A stretch of 64,000 nucleotides of DNA, from NCBI RefSeq assembly GCF_030687535.1, contig NZ_CP117437.1:496001-560000 (forward strand), read 5' to 3'. This document shows, piece by piece, positions 7,556-15,468 of the stretch. The position numbers and the translations under genes are program-made. Source of the stretch: Pseudomonas sp. FP2335 (GTDB lineage: Bacteria; Pseudomonadota; Gammaproteobacteria; Pseudomonadales; Pseudomonadaceae). The stretch's first letter is position 1. The number at the start of each line of letters is the position of its first letter. The notes under the pieces are model-generated. The model was not told where the DNA came from, made no database searches, and worked only from the letters and a program-made list of their open reading frames with translations.

Positions 7556-8799
7556 ACCGGCTCACTCGCACAGATTTCCGACAACATCCGCAGGCGCCGC
7601 TTGGGCTCGCTGACAAACGGGTTACGATCATCCCACGCGTAACCGGCGAGGATCGAGCAGATCATCCGACGGATCTCCGGCGAGCTGTCCGGATGGTAGA
7701 TCACGTCCTGGAAAGTCCCGGCGTACCAGCCTTCGACATAGCAGCGGAAAGTGTCGACACCGCGCTTCAATGGCTCGGCGAATTCGGTTTGCCAGTCCAC
7801 CGCCTCGCCCTTCAATTGGCGATGCAACAGGCCGGCAGCCATGCTCGCCGAACGCATGGCGATGGTCACCCCGGAGGAGAACACCGGGTCGAGGAACTCC
7901 GCCGCATTGCCCAGCAGCGCGAAGCCCGGGCCGTGCAAGGTCTTGACGTTGGCCGAGTAGCCGCCGATGGTGCGCGCCGGCGTATCCCACACGGCGTTCT
8001 GCAGTACGGTGGACAGGCTTGGGGTTTCCTCGATAAACCCACGCAGGCAGGCATCGAGGTCGCCGTCGCGGCCGTCGAAATGCTCCTTGGCCGCGACCAC
8101 GCCCACCGAGCAGCGGCCGTTGCTGAACGGGATGCTCCAGAACCAGATGTCACGCTGGGTCGGGTGGGTGGTGATGAGGATTTTGGTGCGGTCGAAACCG
8201 GGGTGTTCGATGCGGTCTTCGATATGGGTGAACACCGCCTGGCGCACCGGGAAATCCGACGGTGCTTCCAGGTCCAGCAGGCGCGGCAGCACGCGGCCGT
8301 AGCCGCTGGCGTCGAGCACGAACTTGGCCTTGAGGTGGTACTCGCTGCCGTTCTCGCGGCGCACGTGCAGGTAGTGGGTCTCGCCTTTGAAATCGACGCC
8401 GACGATGGTTTCGCCGTAGCGGATGTCCACGCCTTGCAGCGCTGCCTGATCGGCCAGCAACTTGTCGAACTCGCCGCGCTGCACCTGGAAGGTGGTCGGC
8501 TTGCCCTGGCTGAACGTGTCGCTGAAATCAAACGCGCTGTAGCGCTCGCCCCAGGCGAACGCGGCGCCGGTCTTCACCTGGAACCCGGCGGCCTGCACGG
8601 CGTCGAGCATGCCGGCTTCTTCGATGAAGTCGATGCAGTGCGACAGCAGGCTTTCGCCGATCGAGAACCGCGGGAAATGCTGGCGCTCGATGATCAATAC
8701 ATCATGCCCTTTGCGCTTTAGCAGCGCGGCGGCGATGGCCCCGGACGGACCGGCACCGATCACCACCACCTGGCGACGTTCCATTTCAACTATGGGCAC
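7552..8799 (-). CDS. FAD-dependent oxidoreductase (halogenase/geranylgeranyl-reductase-like)
   Basis: The product has 415 residues. The Rossmann motif VVVIGAGPSGAIAAALL starts near residue 11, then IIERQHFPRFSIGESLL, the signature shared by tryptophan-halogenase-like and p-hydroxybenzoate-hydroxylase-like flavoproteins. It probably hydroxylates or otherwise oxidises the aryl ring. I do not see the WxWxIP motif of true flavin halogenases (there is WFWSIPFSNGR at that point), so halogenation is uncertain. The start is GTG 8799: AAGGAG lies five bases before it, while the later ATG at 8784 is about 20 bases from that site. This gene is absent from the minimal E. coli cluster. Confidence 0.82.
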   Translation of the reverse strand: MPIVEMERRQVVVIGAGPSGAIAAALLKRKGHDVLIIERQHFPRFSIGESLLSHCIDFIEEAGMLDAVQAAGFQVKTGAAFAWGERYSAFDFSDTFSQGKPTTFQVQRGEFDKLLADQAALQGVDIRYGETIVGVDFKGETHYLHVRRENGSEYHLKAKFVLDASGYGRVLPRLLDLEAPSDFPVRQAVFTHIEDRIEHPGFDRTKILITTHPTQRDIWFWSIPFSNGRCSVGVVAAKEHFDGRDGDLDACLRGFIEETPSLSTVLQNAVWDTPARTIGGYSANVKTLHGPGFALLGNAAEFLDPVFSSGVTIAMRSASMAAGLLHRQLKGEAVDWQTEFAEPLKRGVDTFRCYVEGWYAGTFQDVIYHPDSSPEIRRMICSILAGYAWDDRNPFVSEPKRRLRMLSEICASEPV

Positions 8800-8832
8800 G
8801 AGGGCTCCTTGCCACTTTGGCGATAATCACAT

Positions 8833-11151
8833 TCATAAGGCGTGCTTCTGTTGCCCGGCCCAGGGCGCCAGCATAAAGCTGAATGCCAGGCCGAGGCTGA
8901 CCGATAGGCCGAAATTACTCACCGCCGGCGTGCTGGACACGGCCAGCAGGCCGAACGACAACCAGGTTGTCAACGCCGCCAGCAGCGTGCCCAACAGGCT
9001 GACCGCCGGGCCGCCGATCTGCTCGCGCATCAAGATCGCGTAATCGACGCTGATCGCCGTGACCAGTAGCAGGCCGAACAGGCTGAACAGGGTCAGCGGC
9101 TGGCCCAGCCAACCAAGGCTGGCCAGGCTGCACAGCGCGGCGAGCAACGGCAGCGCGACGATGCGCAAGGCGCCGCCGAAGCCGAACGGCAGGATCAGCA
9201 ACAACACGATCAGCACGCACGACATCAATTTCAATTCGGCCGCGCTGATCTGTGTGTCGGCAAATACCCGGTTCAAATCGCCGAGGCGATCGACCAGTTG
9301 CACCCCTGGCAAATCCACGGCCTGCACGCGCAGCAACGCCGGGTTGTTCAGGCCCTGCAGGCTGACCATCGCTGCCACGCCGCCGTCCACCGGGCCCAAC
9401 CACAGCGTGCGCCAAGGCTCGGCCAGGGGCCCGGCCAGTGCGGCGTCGATGTCTTGGGTGGGCAGCGCTTGCAGTTGTGCGACTTCGGCCTGCAGGGCGG
9501 CGACGGGGACGCCGAGGTCCAGCAGCGGTTGCCAGTGTTGGGGCAGGTTGTTCAGCGCATCGCGCACCCGTTGTTGCTCGGCGGGCAGGCTGACCAGTTG
9601 ATTGAGCGCCAGGTAGCCCTGGAGCTTGTCCATGTTCACCAGTTGATCCAGGCGTTGGCCCAAGGCACTTTCACGCTCCAGCAACTGCTGCTGGTTCTCG
9701 GCGCGCACCAGGAAGAACTGGCTGGTGGGCTGGAACCCGGTGATCCGCGCCACGGCCTGGGCCTCTTGGAGCAATTGCGGCGGCGCACCGATCCACTGGC
9801 GAATATCGTTTTTGCTGTCGAGCTGCCACAGTCCACCGGCGCAAAACAGCAACAGCAGCGCCAGCAATGCCGGGCTGGGTACGCGCTTGAGCAACGAGGC
9901 ACGCACCAGCCACAGGCATTCGGCGATGCGCAGCGGCCACTGCGCCGGGCGCAGTTCCACACCCTTGAGCAGCGCCGGCAACAGGCACACGGCGGACAGG
10001 TAGGCACCGACCAGGCCGGCAGCGGAGAACACCGCGATCTGGGTCAGCGCCGGGAACGGTGTCCAGGCCAGGGCCAGGTAGCCGATGCAACTGGTGGCCA
10101 GGCTCAGGCTCAGCCCCGGTAGCGTCAGGCGCAAGGCCGGCCAACTGCGCCAGGGTTTCAGGCTCCAGCTTTTTGACAGGTAGTGCAGCGGGTAATCCAC
10201 CGCCACGCCGATCAGGCTGGAGCCCAGCACCAGGGTCATCACATGCATGTGGCCGAACAGCGCCACACAGGCCACCGCGCCAAACAGCATGCCCACCAGC
10301 ACCGGCACAAACGCCAGCAGCACGCGCCAGCGGCGAAACGCGAGCAACAGCAACAGCAGGATGCCCACGGTGGCGCCACCGCCGACCCAGGTGATCTCCC
10401 GCGTGGCTTGCTGCTGACCGTTGGCCGCATAGAGCAGGCCGCTGGCGGCGAGTAGCTGGGCGCCTTGCTCGCCGGCCTGTGCACGGCTGGTTTGGAGCAG
10501 GTCCGCCACTTGCAGCGGCAATTTCATGTCGAAGGCATTGCCGGTGGTGCGCGCACGCAGCAGCACCCAGCTCTTGCCGTCGGCATCGGCGATCAACGCG
10601 CCGCTGCCAATGTCCAACTGCACCGCGCCGTGCTGCGGTTGGCTGTTCTGGATGCGCCCGGTCAGGCCCAGCCAGTCATCTTGGCTCGGCACCAGGCTGA
10701 AGCCGGTGAAGGGGTCGAACAGCGCTTGCACACGTTGCTGGATAAACGCGTCGGGCTGTTCGATCAGTTGTTCGCGGTCCTTGGCCGAGAGCATCGCCAG
10801 GCGCCCGCGCAGCAGTTGCTCGCGCAGCGCCGGCAGGTCCGCTTGCAGGTTCCACTGGACCTTTTCAAACAGCCCGCTGGCCTGCCAGCGCTCGCCCAAC
10901 TGTTGCGCCACGGCCACCGCTTGCTGGCGGTCGGCATGCCCGACCAGCACCAGCATTTCGCGGTTCAGCGGCTCTTGCATGCGCTGTTCGGCTTTTTGTT
11001 CGAGCGCGTCCGGCGTGTTGCCCGGCACCAGTTCCATCAGGTTGGCCGACAACGGCGCGCCATGGCGCCACTGCCAGCCGGCCAGGGCCAGCACGGCCAC
11101 CAGCAGGATCAGGAACAGGCGCGGCAGCAGGCGCTCACTGGGCAAAGTCAT
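8833..11151 (-). CDS. MMPL/RND-type exporter (ApeM-like)
   Basis: The 772-residue membrane protein has one N-terminal helix, a large periplasmic domain (about residues 30-240), a block of helices, a second periplasmic domain and a final block of helices. That is the two-fold RND layout of MMPL lipid transporters. It likely moves the finished aryl polyene lipid out of the inner membrane. GCGGAGCG precedes ATG 11151. The gene start overlaps the LolA-like gene by 17 bases, so transport and carrier genes are coupled. Confidence 0.88.
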   Translation of the reverse strand: MTLPSERLLPRLFLILLVAVLALAGWQWRHGAPLSANLMELVPGNTPDALEQKAEQRMQEPLNREMLVLVGHADRQQAVAVAQQLGERWQASGLFEKVQWNLQADLPALREQLLRGRLAMLSAKDREQLIEQPDAFIQQRVQALFDPFTGFSLVPSQDDWLGLTGRIQNSQPQHGAVQLDIGSGALIADADGKSWVLLRARTTGNAFDMKLPLQVADLLQTSRAQAGEQGAQLLAASGLLYAANGQQQATREITWVGGGATVGILLLLLLAFRRWRVLLAFVPVLVGMLFGAVACVALFGHMHVMTLVLGSSLIGVAVDYPLHYLSKSWSLKPWRSWPALRLTLPGLSLSLATSCIGYLALAWTPFPALTQIAVFSAAGLVGAYLSAVCLLPALLKGVELRPAQWPLRIAECLWLVRASLLKRVPSPALLALLLLFCAGGLWQLDSKNDIRQWIGAPPQLLQEAQAVARITGFQPTSQFFLVRAENQQQLLERESALGQRLDQLVNMDKLQGYLALNQLVSLPAEQQRVRDALNNLPQHWQPLLDLGVPVAALQAEVAQLQALPTQDIDAALAGPLAEPWRTLWLGPVDGGVAAMVSLQGLNNPALLRVQAVDLPGVQLVDRLGDLNRVFADTQISAAELKLMSCVLIVLLLILPFGFGGALRIVALPLLAALCSLASLGWLGQPLTLFSLFGLLLVTAISVDYAILMREQIGGPAVSLLGTLLAALTTWLSFGLLAVSSTPAVSNFGLSVSLGLAFSFMLAPWAGQQKHAL

Positions 11152-11845
11152 GTCGCTCCGCGTCGCTCAGGGGCAGGGCTGCGGTGCTGTCTTGCATGCG
11201 CAGTAGGGTGCTGTCGCCCTGGGTTTCCAGCAGCTCGATGTTTTGCACCAGCTCGCCACCGTCGATATTGATCTGGGTGAAGACTTGTTTTAACAGCAGC
11301 GAGCGTGGGATCAGCGTCAGTTTCCAGTCGTTGGCTTCGCCTTGCAGTTGCAGTTCGAAGTCGCGTTGCAAGCCGCTGCTGTCGCCCTGAAGCACGGCGA
11401 GGAACAGGCGATTCTGCTCGGCACCGGCGCTCTTGTTCGGCAGCGGCTGCCAACCGTTGGCGTCGCGGCGGGCAATGCCCTGGGCGCTGATGCGGTAGTC
11501 CTGTTGCAGCGGGGTTTTGAGCCGCCATAGCAGGCCGTGGTCCTTGGCGAGCACAAAGGTGCCTTTGCTGACCAGCGGCTGGGGCAGGGCGCGCAGGTGT
11601 TTTTCCTGGGTGAAGTTGCCGTGGATCACCGAGGGTTTGGCGAGTTGGTCGCTGAGTTGCTGCAAGTCGAAGGCACGGGCCAGACTTGGAATACTGAACA
11701 GCAAGATCAGCGCGATCCATGTGGGAGCGGCGGTGCGACGATTCGACTTGCTCGCGAAGGACCTGAGGACGCCGCGTAGTGCCAGGCGGGTTGCAATATC
11801 GTTGACGACCTTCGCGAGCAAGCCCGCTCCCACAGGGGACCTCAT
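11135..11845 (-). CDS. LolA-like lipoprotein carrier (ApeL-like) with REP-encoded N-terminus
   Basis: The mature part of this 236-residue protein (FDLQQLSDQLAKPSVIHGNF, then TQEKHLRALPQPLVSKGTF) is a LolA-type periplasmic lipid carrier, expected to shuttle the polyene lipid. The only start coupled to the thioesterase stop is ATG 11845 (ATGA overlap). From that start, residues 4-42 are encoded by an inverted pair of REP sequences that stays open in this frame. The signal-peptide core (residues 43-57, WIALILLFSIPSLARA) follows it, with cleavage likely before F59. The signal peptide therefore carries a basic extension of about 40 residues, unless translation starts at a non-ATG codon further in. 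No in-frame ATG or GTG lies close before the hydrophobic core. Confidence 0.8.
   Translation of the reverse strand: MRSPVGAGLLAKVVNDIATRLALRGVLRSFASKSNRRTAAPTWIALILLFSIPSLARAFDLQQLSDQLAKPSVIHGNFTQEKHLRALPQPLVSKGTFVLAKDHGLLWRLKTPLQQDYRISAQGIARRDANGWQPLPNKSAGAEQNRLFLAVLQGDSSGLQRDFELQLQGEANDWKLTLIPRSLLLKQVFTQINIDGGELVQNIELLETQGDSTLLRMQDSTAALPLSDAERHDFAQ
11720..11834. repeat. REP inverted pair inside the LolA-like coding region
   Basis: TGTGGGAGCGGC at 11720 and its inverted partner ending CCGCTCCCACA at 11834, each with a CTTGCTCGCGAA-type extension, form the paired REP hairpin seen in intergenic sites elsewhere in this window. Here it lies within a gene and in frame with it. One arm is diverged (GCGGTGCGACGATTCGACTTG). 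Confidence 0.85.
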
Positions 11846-12267
11846 TTCAGGGCTCTCTCTACGGCGTCTGTGAAGACTTTTGGCGAGGCCAGTTGCATCT
11901 CGCGGCTGGCGATTTCCACCGCCACTTGCACAGTGCTCGCGCGGGTCAGGCGCTCGCCGCTGGCCAGGTCGGTGATCAGGTAATTGACCTTCAAACGGTT
12001 TTCCCACTCCACCAGGCTGGCACGCACGTTGATGGTCTGGCCAAACACGGCGCCACGCACGTAGCGCAACTGCATGTCGATCACCGGCCACGCATAGCCC
12101 GATTCCAGCATCTGCGTGTAGTTGTGGCCGAGCTTGTCGAGCAGCGCGCAGCGCGCCACTTCCAGGTACTTCACGTAATGCCCGTGCCAGACGACGTTCA
12201 TGGTGTCGACGTCGAAAAACGGCACGAGGATTTCGGTGTCGCAGTGCAGCACGCCGGGGCTACGCAT
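11842..12267 (-). CDS. Acyl-CoA/ACP thioesterase, 4HBT hotdog type (ApeK-like)
   Basis: The 141-residue protein has the 4-hydroxybenzoyl-CoA thioesterase signature FFDVDTMNVVWHGHYVKYLEVAR near residues 18-40, with the catalytic Asp/His region DTMNVVWHG. In aryl polyene clusters this enzyme is thought to release or proofread ACP-bound chains. The start ATG 12267 lies within the end of the ammonia lyase gene, with GGAGG seven bases upstream. A longer open extension upstream has no support. Confidence 0.87.
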   Translation of the reverse strand: MRSPGVLHCDTEILVPFFDVDTMNVVWHGHYVKYLEVARCALLDKLGHNYTQMLESGYAWPVIDMQLRYVRGAVFGQTINVRASLVEWENRLKVNYLITDLASGERLTRASTVQVAVEIASREMQLASPKVFTDAVERALK

Positions 12268-13801
12268 GCAGCCTCCAGTGTTGTGCGGCAATGCGCTGCA
12301 GGCACAGGCGCAGTTCGCCTTCGAGGGCACGGTCTTCGATCACCGGCGGGAAGTCTTGGGCCAGTTGTTCGTGCATCGCGGCCAGGGCTGGCGGCAACGG
12401 CCGGGCGTCTTCGGCCTGGGCGCGTAGCCATACGCCCTGGTTGGCGGCGAGCAAGGTGGCGGCGGCGACCTGTTCGGTCAGCTCCAGCACGCGGATCGCA
12501 TCGCGGGCGGCGATGGTGCCCATGCTCACTTTGTCTTGGTTATGGCATTCGGTGGAGCGCGAGAACACGCTGGCCGGCATGGTGTTTTTCAACGCTTCGG
12601 CGGTCCAGGCGCTGGTGCCGATCTGCACGGCCTTGAAGCCGTGGTTGATCATCGCGCGGTCCTTGGGGGCGCCGGACAGGTTGCTCGGCAGGCCGTGGTT
12701 GTAACGCACGTCCACCAGCAGTGCGAGCTGGCGGTCGAGCAGGTCGGCGACGTTGGCCACCAGGGTCTTGAGGCTGTCCATGGCGAAGGCAATGTGGCCG
12801 CCGTAGAAGTGGCCGCCGTGCAGCACGCGCTCCTCTTCGGCGTCGATGATCGGGTTGTCGTTGGCACTGTTCAGTTCGATTTCGATGAACGAACGCAGCC
12901 AGTTCAGGCTGTCGGCCAGCACGCCCAACACGTGGGGGGCGCAGCGCAGCGAGTAGCGGTCCTGCAAGCGATGCAGCGGTGCAGTCGGCGCGTCGATCGC
13001 CAGGTCCTTGCGCAGCCAGGCGGCGACTTGCATCTGCCCCGGATGCGGCTTGGCGGCGAACAGGCGTTCGTCGAAGTGTTCCGGGTTGCCTTGCAGCGCC
13101 ACCACGTTCAGCGCGGTGATGCGCGTGGCCAGTTGCAGCAGGTAGTCGGCGCGGGCGAAGGCCAGGCAGGCGAGGCCGGTCATCACGGCGGTGCCGTTCA
13201 TCAGCGCCAGGGCTTCCTTGGGGCGCAACACCAGCGGGTCCCAGCCCAGCTCACGGTGCACGTCGGCGGCCTGGCGGCGTTCGCCACGGAACATCACTTC
13301 ACGTTCGCCGGACAAGGTCGCGGCCACGTAGGACAGCGGCGTCAGATCACCGCTGGCGCCCACCGAACCTTCTTCCGGGATCAGCGGCAGCACGTCGTGT
13401 TCGAGGAACGCATGCAGGCGCTCCAGCAGTTCCACGCGTACCCCGGACACGCCGTGGCACAGCGACTGCAAACGCGCGGCCAGCACGGCGCGGGTGGCTT
13501 GGGCGTCGAGTAGCTTGCCCAGGCCGCAACCGTGGAAGGTGTACAGGTGGCGGGGCAACGCTTCGACGTGCTGCAACGGCACGGCCACCACGCACGAGTC
13601 GCCGTAGCCGGTGGTCACGCCGTAGATCACGCCTTCCTTGTCCAGCAGCGAGTCGAGGAACTGCGCGCCCTTGGCGATGCGCTGGCGATAGGCGGCATCG
13701 CACTGCAATTGGGTGGGCGCCTGACGGTTGGCCAGGGCCAGCACGTCTTCGATGCGCAAGGCGCGTTCGCCAAAGGTTACCGGCTCAAGATGCGTCGTCA
13801 T
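12260..13801 (-). CDS. Aromatic amino acid ammonia lyase (HAL/PAL/TAL family)
   Basis: The 513-residue lyase carries the Ala149-Ser150-Gly151 triad (SVGASGDLTPLSYVA) that cyclises to the MIO cofactor, the catalytic Tyr60 (YGVTTGYGD) and the ELNSANDNP segment. It would deaminate an aromatic amino acid to an aryl acrylate, the likely APE starter. The substrate-selectivity pair lines up as Phe89-His90 (LYTFHGCGLG). By eye this is neither His-Leu (typical bacterial tyrosine lyase), Phe-Leu (phenylalanine lyase) nor Ser-His (histidine lyase). Given the context, tyrosine or phenylalanine is more likely than histidine. ATG 13801 overlaps the acyltransferase stop and has GGAAG upstream. Confidence 0.87.
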   Translation of the reverse strand: MTTHLEPVTFGERALRIEDVLALANRQAPTQLQCDAAYRQRIAKGAQFLDSLLDKEGVIYGVTTGYGDSCVVAVPLQHVEALPRHLYTFHGCGLGKLLDAQATRAVLAARLQSLCHGVSGVRVELLERLHAFLEHDVLPLIPEEGSVGASGDLTPLSYVAATLSGEREVMFRGERRQAADVHRELGWDPLVLRPKEALALMNGTAVMTGLACLAFARADYLLQLATRITALNVVALQGNPEHFDERLFAAKPHPGQMQVAAWLRKDLAIDAPTAPLHRLQDRYSLRCAPHVLGVLADSLNWLRSFIEIELNSANDNPIIDAEEERVLHGGHFYGGHIAFAMDSLKTLVANVADLLDRQLALLVDVRYNHGLPSNLSGAPKDRAMINHGFKAVQIGTSAWTAEALKNTMPASVFSRSTECHNQDKVSMGTIAARDAIRVLELTEQVAAATLLAANQGVWLRAQAEDARPLPPALAAMHEQLAQDFPPVIEDRALEGELRLCLQRIAAQHWRLHA

Positions 13802-14720
13802 CGGTCTTCCAGAAAGGGTAAAAGTTGAACCATTGTTGGGGCGCTTCCAGGCAGAACTGACCCAGGCGTGCGGCGTAACGCGCGGTCCATAGGGCTATGA
13901 CCTGCTCGCGGGTATTACGTTTCCATTCGATCAACGGCGTGAACGGCTCGATGGTCAGGCGATAGCGGCTTTGGTGCTTGAGGCACATCAGCAGGTTCAC
14001 CGGGCATTTGAGCAAGCCGGCCAGCAGCCACGGGCCTTGGGGGAAGGCGGCATCGTGGCCGAGGAAGTCCACGCGTACCGTGCGCCCGCCATGCAGGGGC
14101 ACGCGGTCGCCGGCGATGGCCAGCCACTCGCCGTCATCCAGGCGCTGGCTGAGCAGCAGCATGGTGGCCGGGTCCAGCTCGCTGACCTGGATCAGGCGCA
14201 AGTGGGTCGCCCCGGCTTCCCCGAGCAGGCGGTTGAATTGTTCGGCGTGCTTGGTGTGCACCAGCACGTTCATGGTCACTTGCTCGCCGATTTCGGCGAG
14301 GGCGCGGCACACTTCGAGGTTGCCCAGGTGTGCGCCCACCAGCATTTGCCCGCGCTCGCCGCGCAGTTGCCCGCGTAACTTGGCCGGATCGTTGATCTCG
14401 ATCTGCTCCAGGCGCAGCTTGCCGTTCCATACGTCGAGCTTGTCGAGCAGGGAGTCGGCGAAGGCCATGAACTGGCCGAAGACTTTGCGCTGGGTCGGGC
14501 GCAGCTCGTCACGCCCGCTCCAGTCGGCCAGGCGCTGCTGGTATTGCCAGGCGCTCTGGCGCGCAGTGCGGCCGAACAAGTAGAAGTACAGGACGATGGC
14601 GTACAGCAGCGGGCTCAGCACGCGGCGGCCAAGAACCTTGGCGGCGAACGCGGTGAGTTTCATCAGCAGGAAGCTGCCGCGCTCCTCGCGGTCGGCCCAG
14701 TGCTTGGCGCTGTCGCTCAT
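13785..14720 (-). CDS. LpxL-like lysophospholipid/lipid acyltransferase
   Basis: This 311-residue protein has an N-terminal membrane helix (about residues 25-50) and the HX4E-type motif VGAHLGNLE characteristic of LpxL/HtrB lipid A acyltransferases. Later blocks such as GDRVPLHGGRTVRVDFLG also fit that family. In aryl polyene clusters such a protein is thought to attach an acyl chain or the polyene to a lipid anchor. The upstream GTG at 14738 is open, but ATG 14720 gives the four-base overlap seen throughout the operon. Confidence 0.85.
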   Translation of the reverse strand: MSDSAKHWADREERGSFLLMKLTAFAAKVLGRRVLSPLLYAIVLYFYLFGRTARQSAWQYQQRLADWSGRDELRPTQRKVFGQFMAFADSLLDKLDVWNGKLRLEQIEINDPAKLRGQLRGERGQMLVGAHLGNLEVCRALAEIGEQVTMNVLVHTKHAEQFNRLLGEAGATHLRLIQVSELDPATMLLLSQRLDDGEWLAIAGDRVPLHGGRTVRVDFLGHDAAFPQGPWLLAGLLKCPVNLLMCLKHQSRYRLTIEPFTPLIEWKRNTREQVIALWTARYAARLGQFCLEAPQQWFNFYPFWKTDDDAS

Positions 14721-15451
14721 GCCTGCCACCGTCGCCACAGGATCATCGGCGCACGCACCAGCATGCCGAAGAACAAGCGGGTGTGCATCGCCGAGATGCG
14801 TACGTTGTCGCGCAGCAGGCGGAAGTGCGACAGGCCATCAGCCGGGTAATGCACTTGGGTCGGCAGCCAGCGCATCGGCTGGTTGCGCCAGGCCAGACGC
14901 ACCAGGATGTCGGAGTCGAAATCCATGCGCGTGCCGATGTAGGCCGAGTCCATCAGTGCCAGCGTGGGGGCCAGCGGGTACACGCGAAAGCCGCACATCG
15001 AGTCGCGGATCTGCAGCGACAGGGTGTTGATCCACACCCACACGTGGGTCAGGTAGCGCGCGTACAGCCGTCCCTTGGGCACGCTCTCGTCGTATTCGGG
15101 GTAGCCGCAGATGACGGCGTCGGGGTGGGTGCGCGAGGCGTCGAGGAAGGTCTCGACTTCACGCAGGTCGTGCTGGCCGTCGGCGTCCACTTGCAGGGCG
15201 TGGCTGAAGCCCAGGCGTGCGGCTTCACGGAAACCGGCCATGACCGCGCCGCCCTTGCCCTGGTTGTTCGGCAAGGTCAGCAAGGTGACGTTGTCCAGGC
15301 TTGCCAGTTGTGCCAGCACCGCCGCACAGGCCGGGCTGCTGCCGTCGTCCACCAGCAGGCAGGGCAGGCCGCTGTTCAGCAGGCTCTGGACCACGGCGGG
15401 CACGGCGGCTTCGTGGTTGTAGACCGGGATCAGGGCGCAGGGGTTATGCAT
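14717..15451 (-). CDS. Family 2 glycosyltransferase (ApeJ-like domain)
   Basis: The 244-residue GT-A enzyme starts MHNPCALIPVYNHEAAVPAV and has the nucleotide-sugar motifs LLVDDGSSPA and ALQVDADGQHD (DXD-like), as in dolichol-phosphate-mannose-synthase-like proteins. It probably adds a sugar that links the polyene to its lipid anchor. In E. coli a single Ape protein is described as combining glycosyltransferase and acyltransferase parts; here the two functions are separate adjacent genes overlapping by four bases. Confidence 0.85.
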   Translation of the reverse strand: MHNPCALIPVYNHEAAVPAVVQSLLNSGLPCLLVDDGSSPACAAVLAQLASLDNVTLLTLPNNQGKGGAVMAGFREAARLGFSHALQVDADGQHDLREVETFLDASRTHPDAVICGYPEYDESVPKGRLYARYLTHVWVWINTLSLQIRDSMCGFRVYPLAPTLALMDSAYIGTRMDFDSDILVRLAWRNQPMRWLPTQVHYPADGLSHFRLLRDNVRISAMHTRLFFGMLVRAPMILWRRWQA

Positions 15452-15468
15452 GGTTTGCCCACAGAAGC

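Noticed and set aside
7552..8799. Calling the FAD enzyme a flavin halogenase
   Set aside because: The WxWxIP motif is not exact and no lysine/glutamate check was possible, so only the broader family is given.
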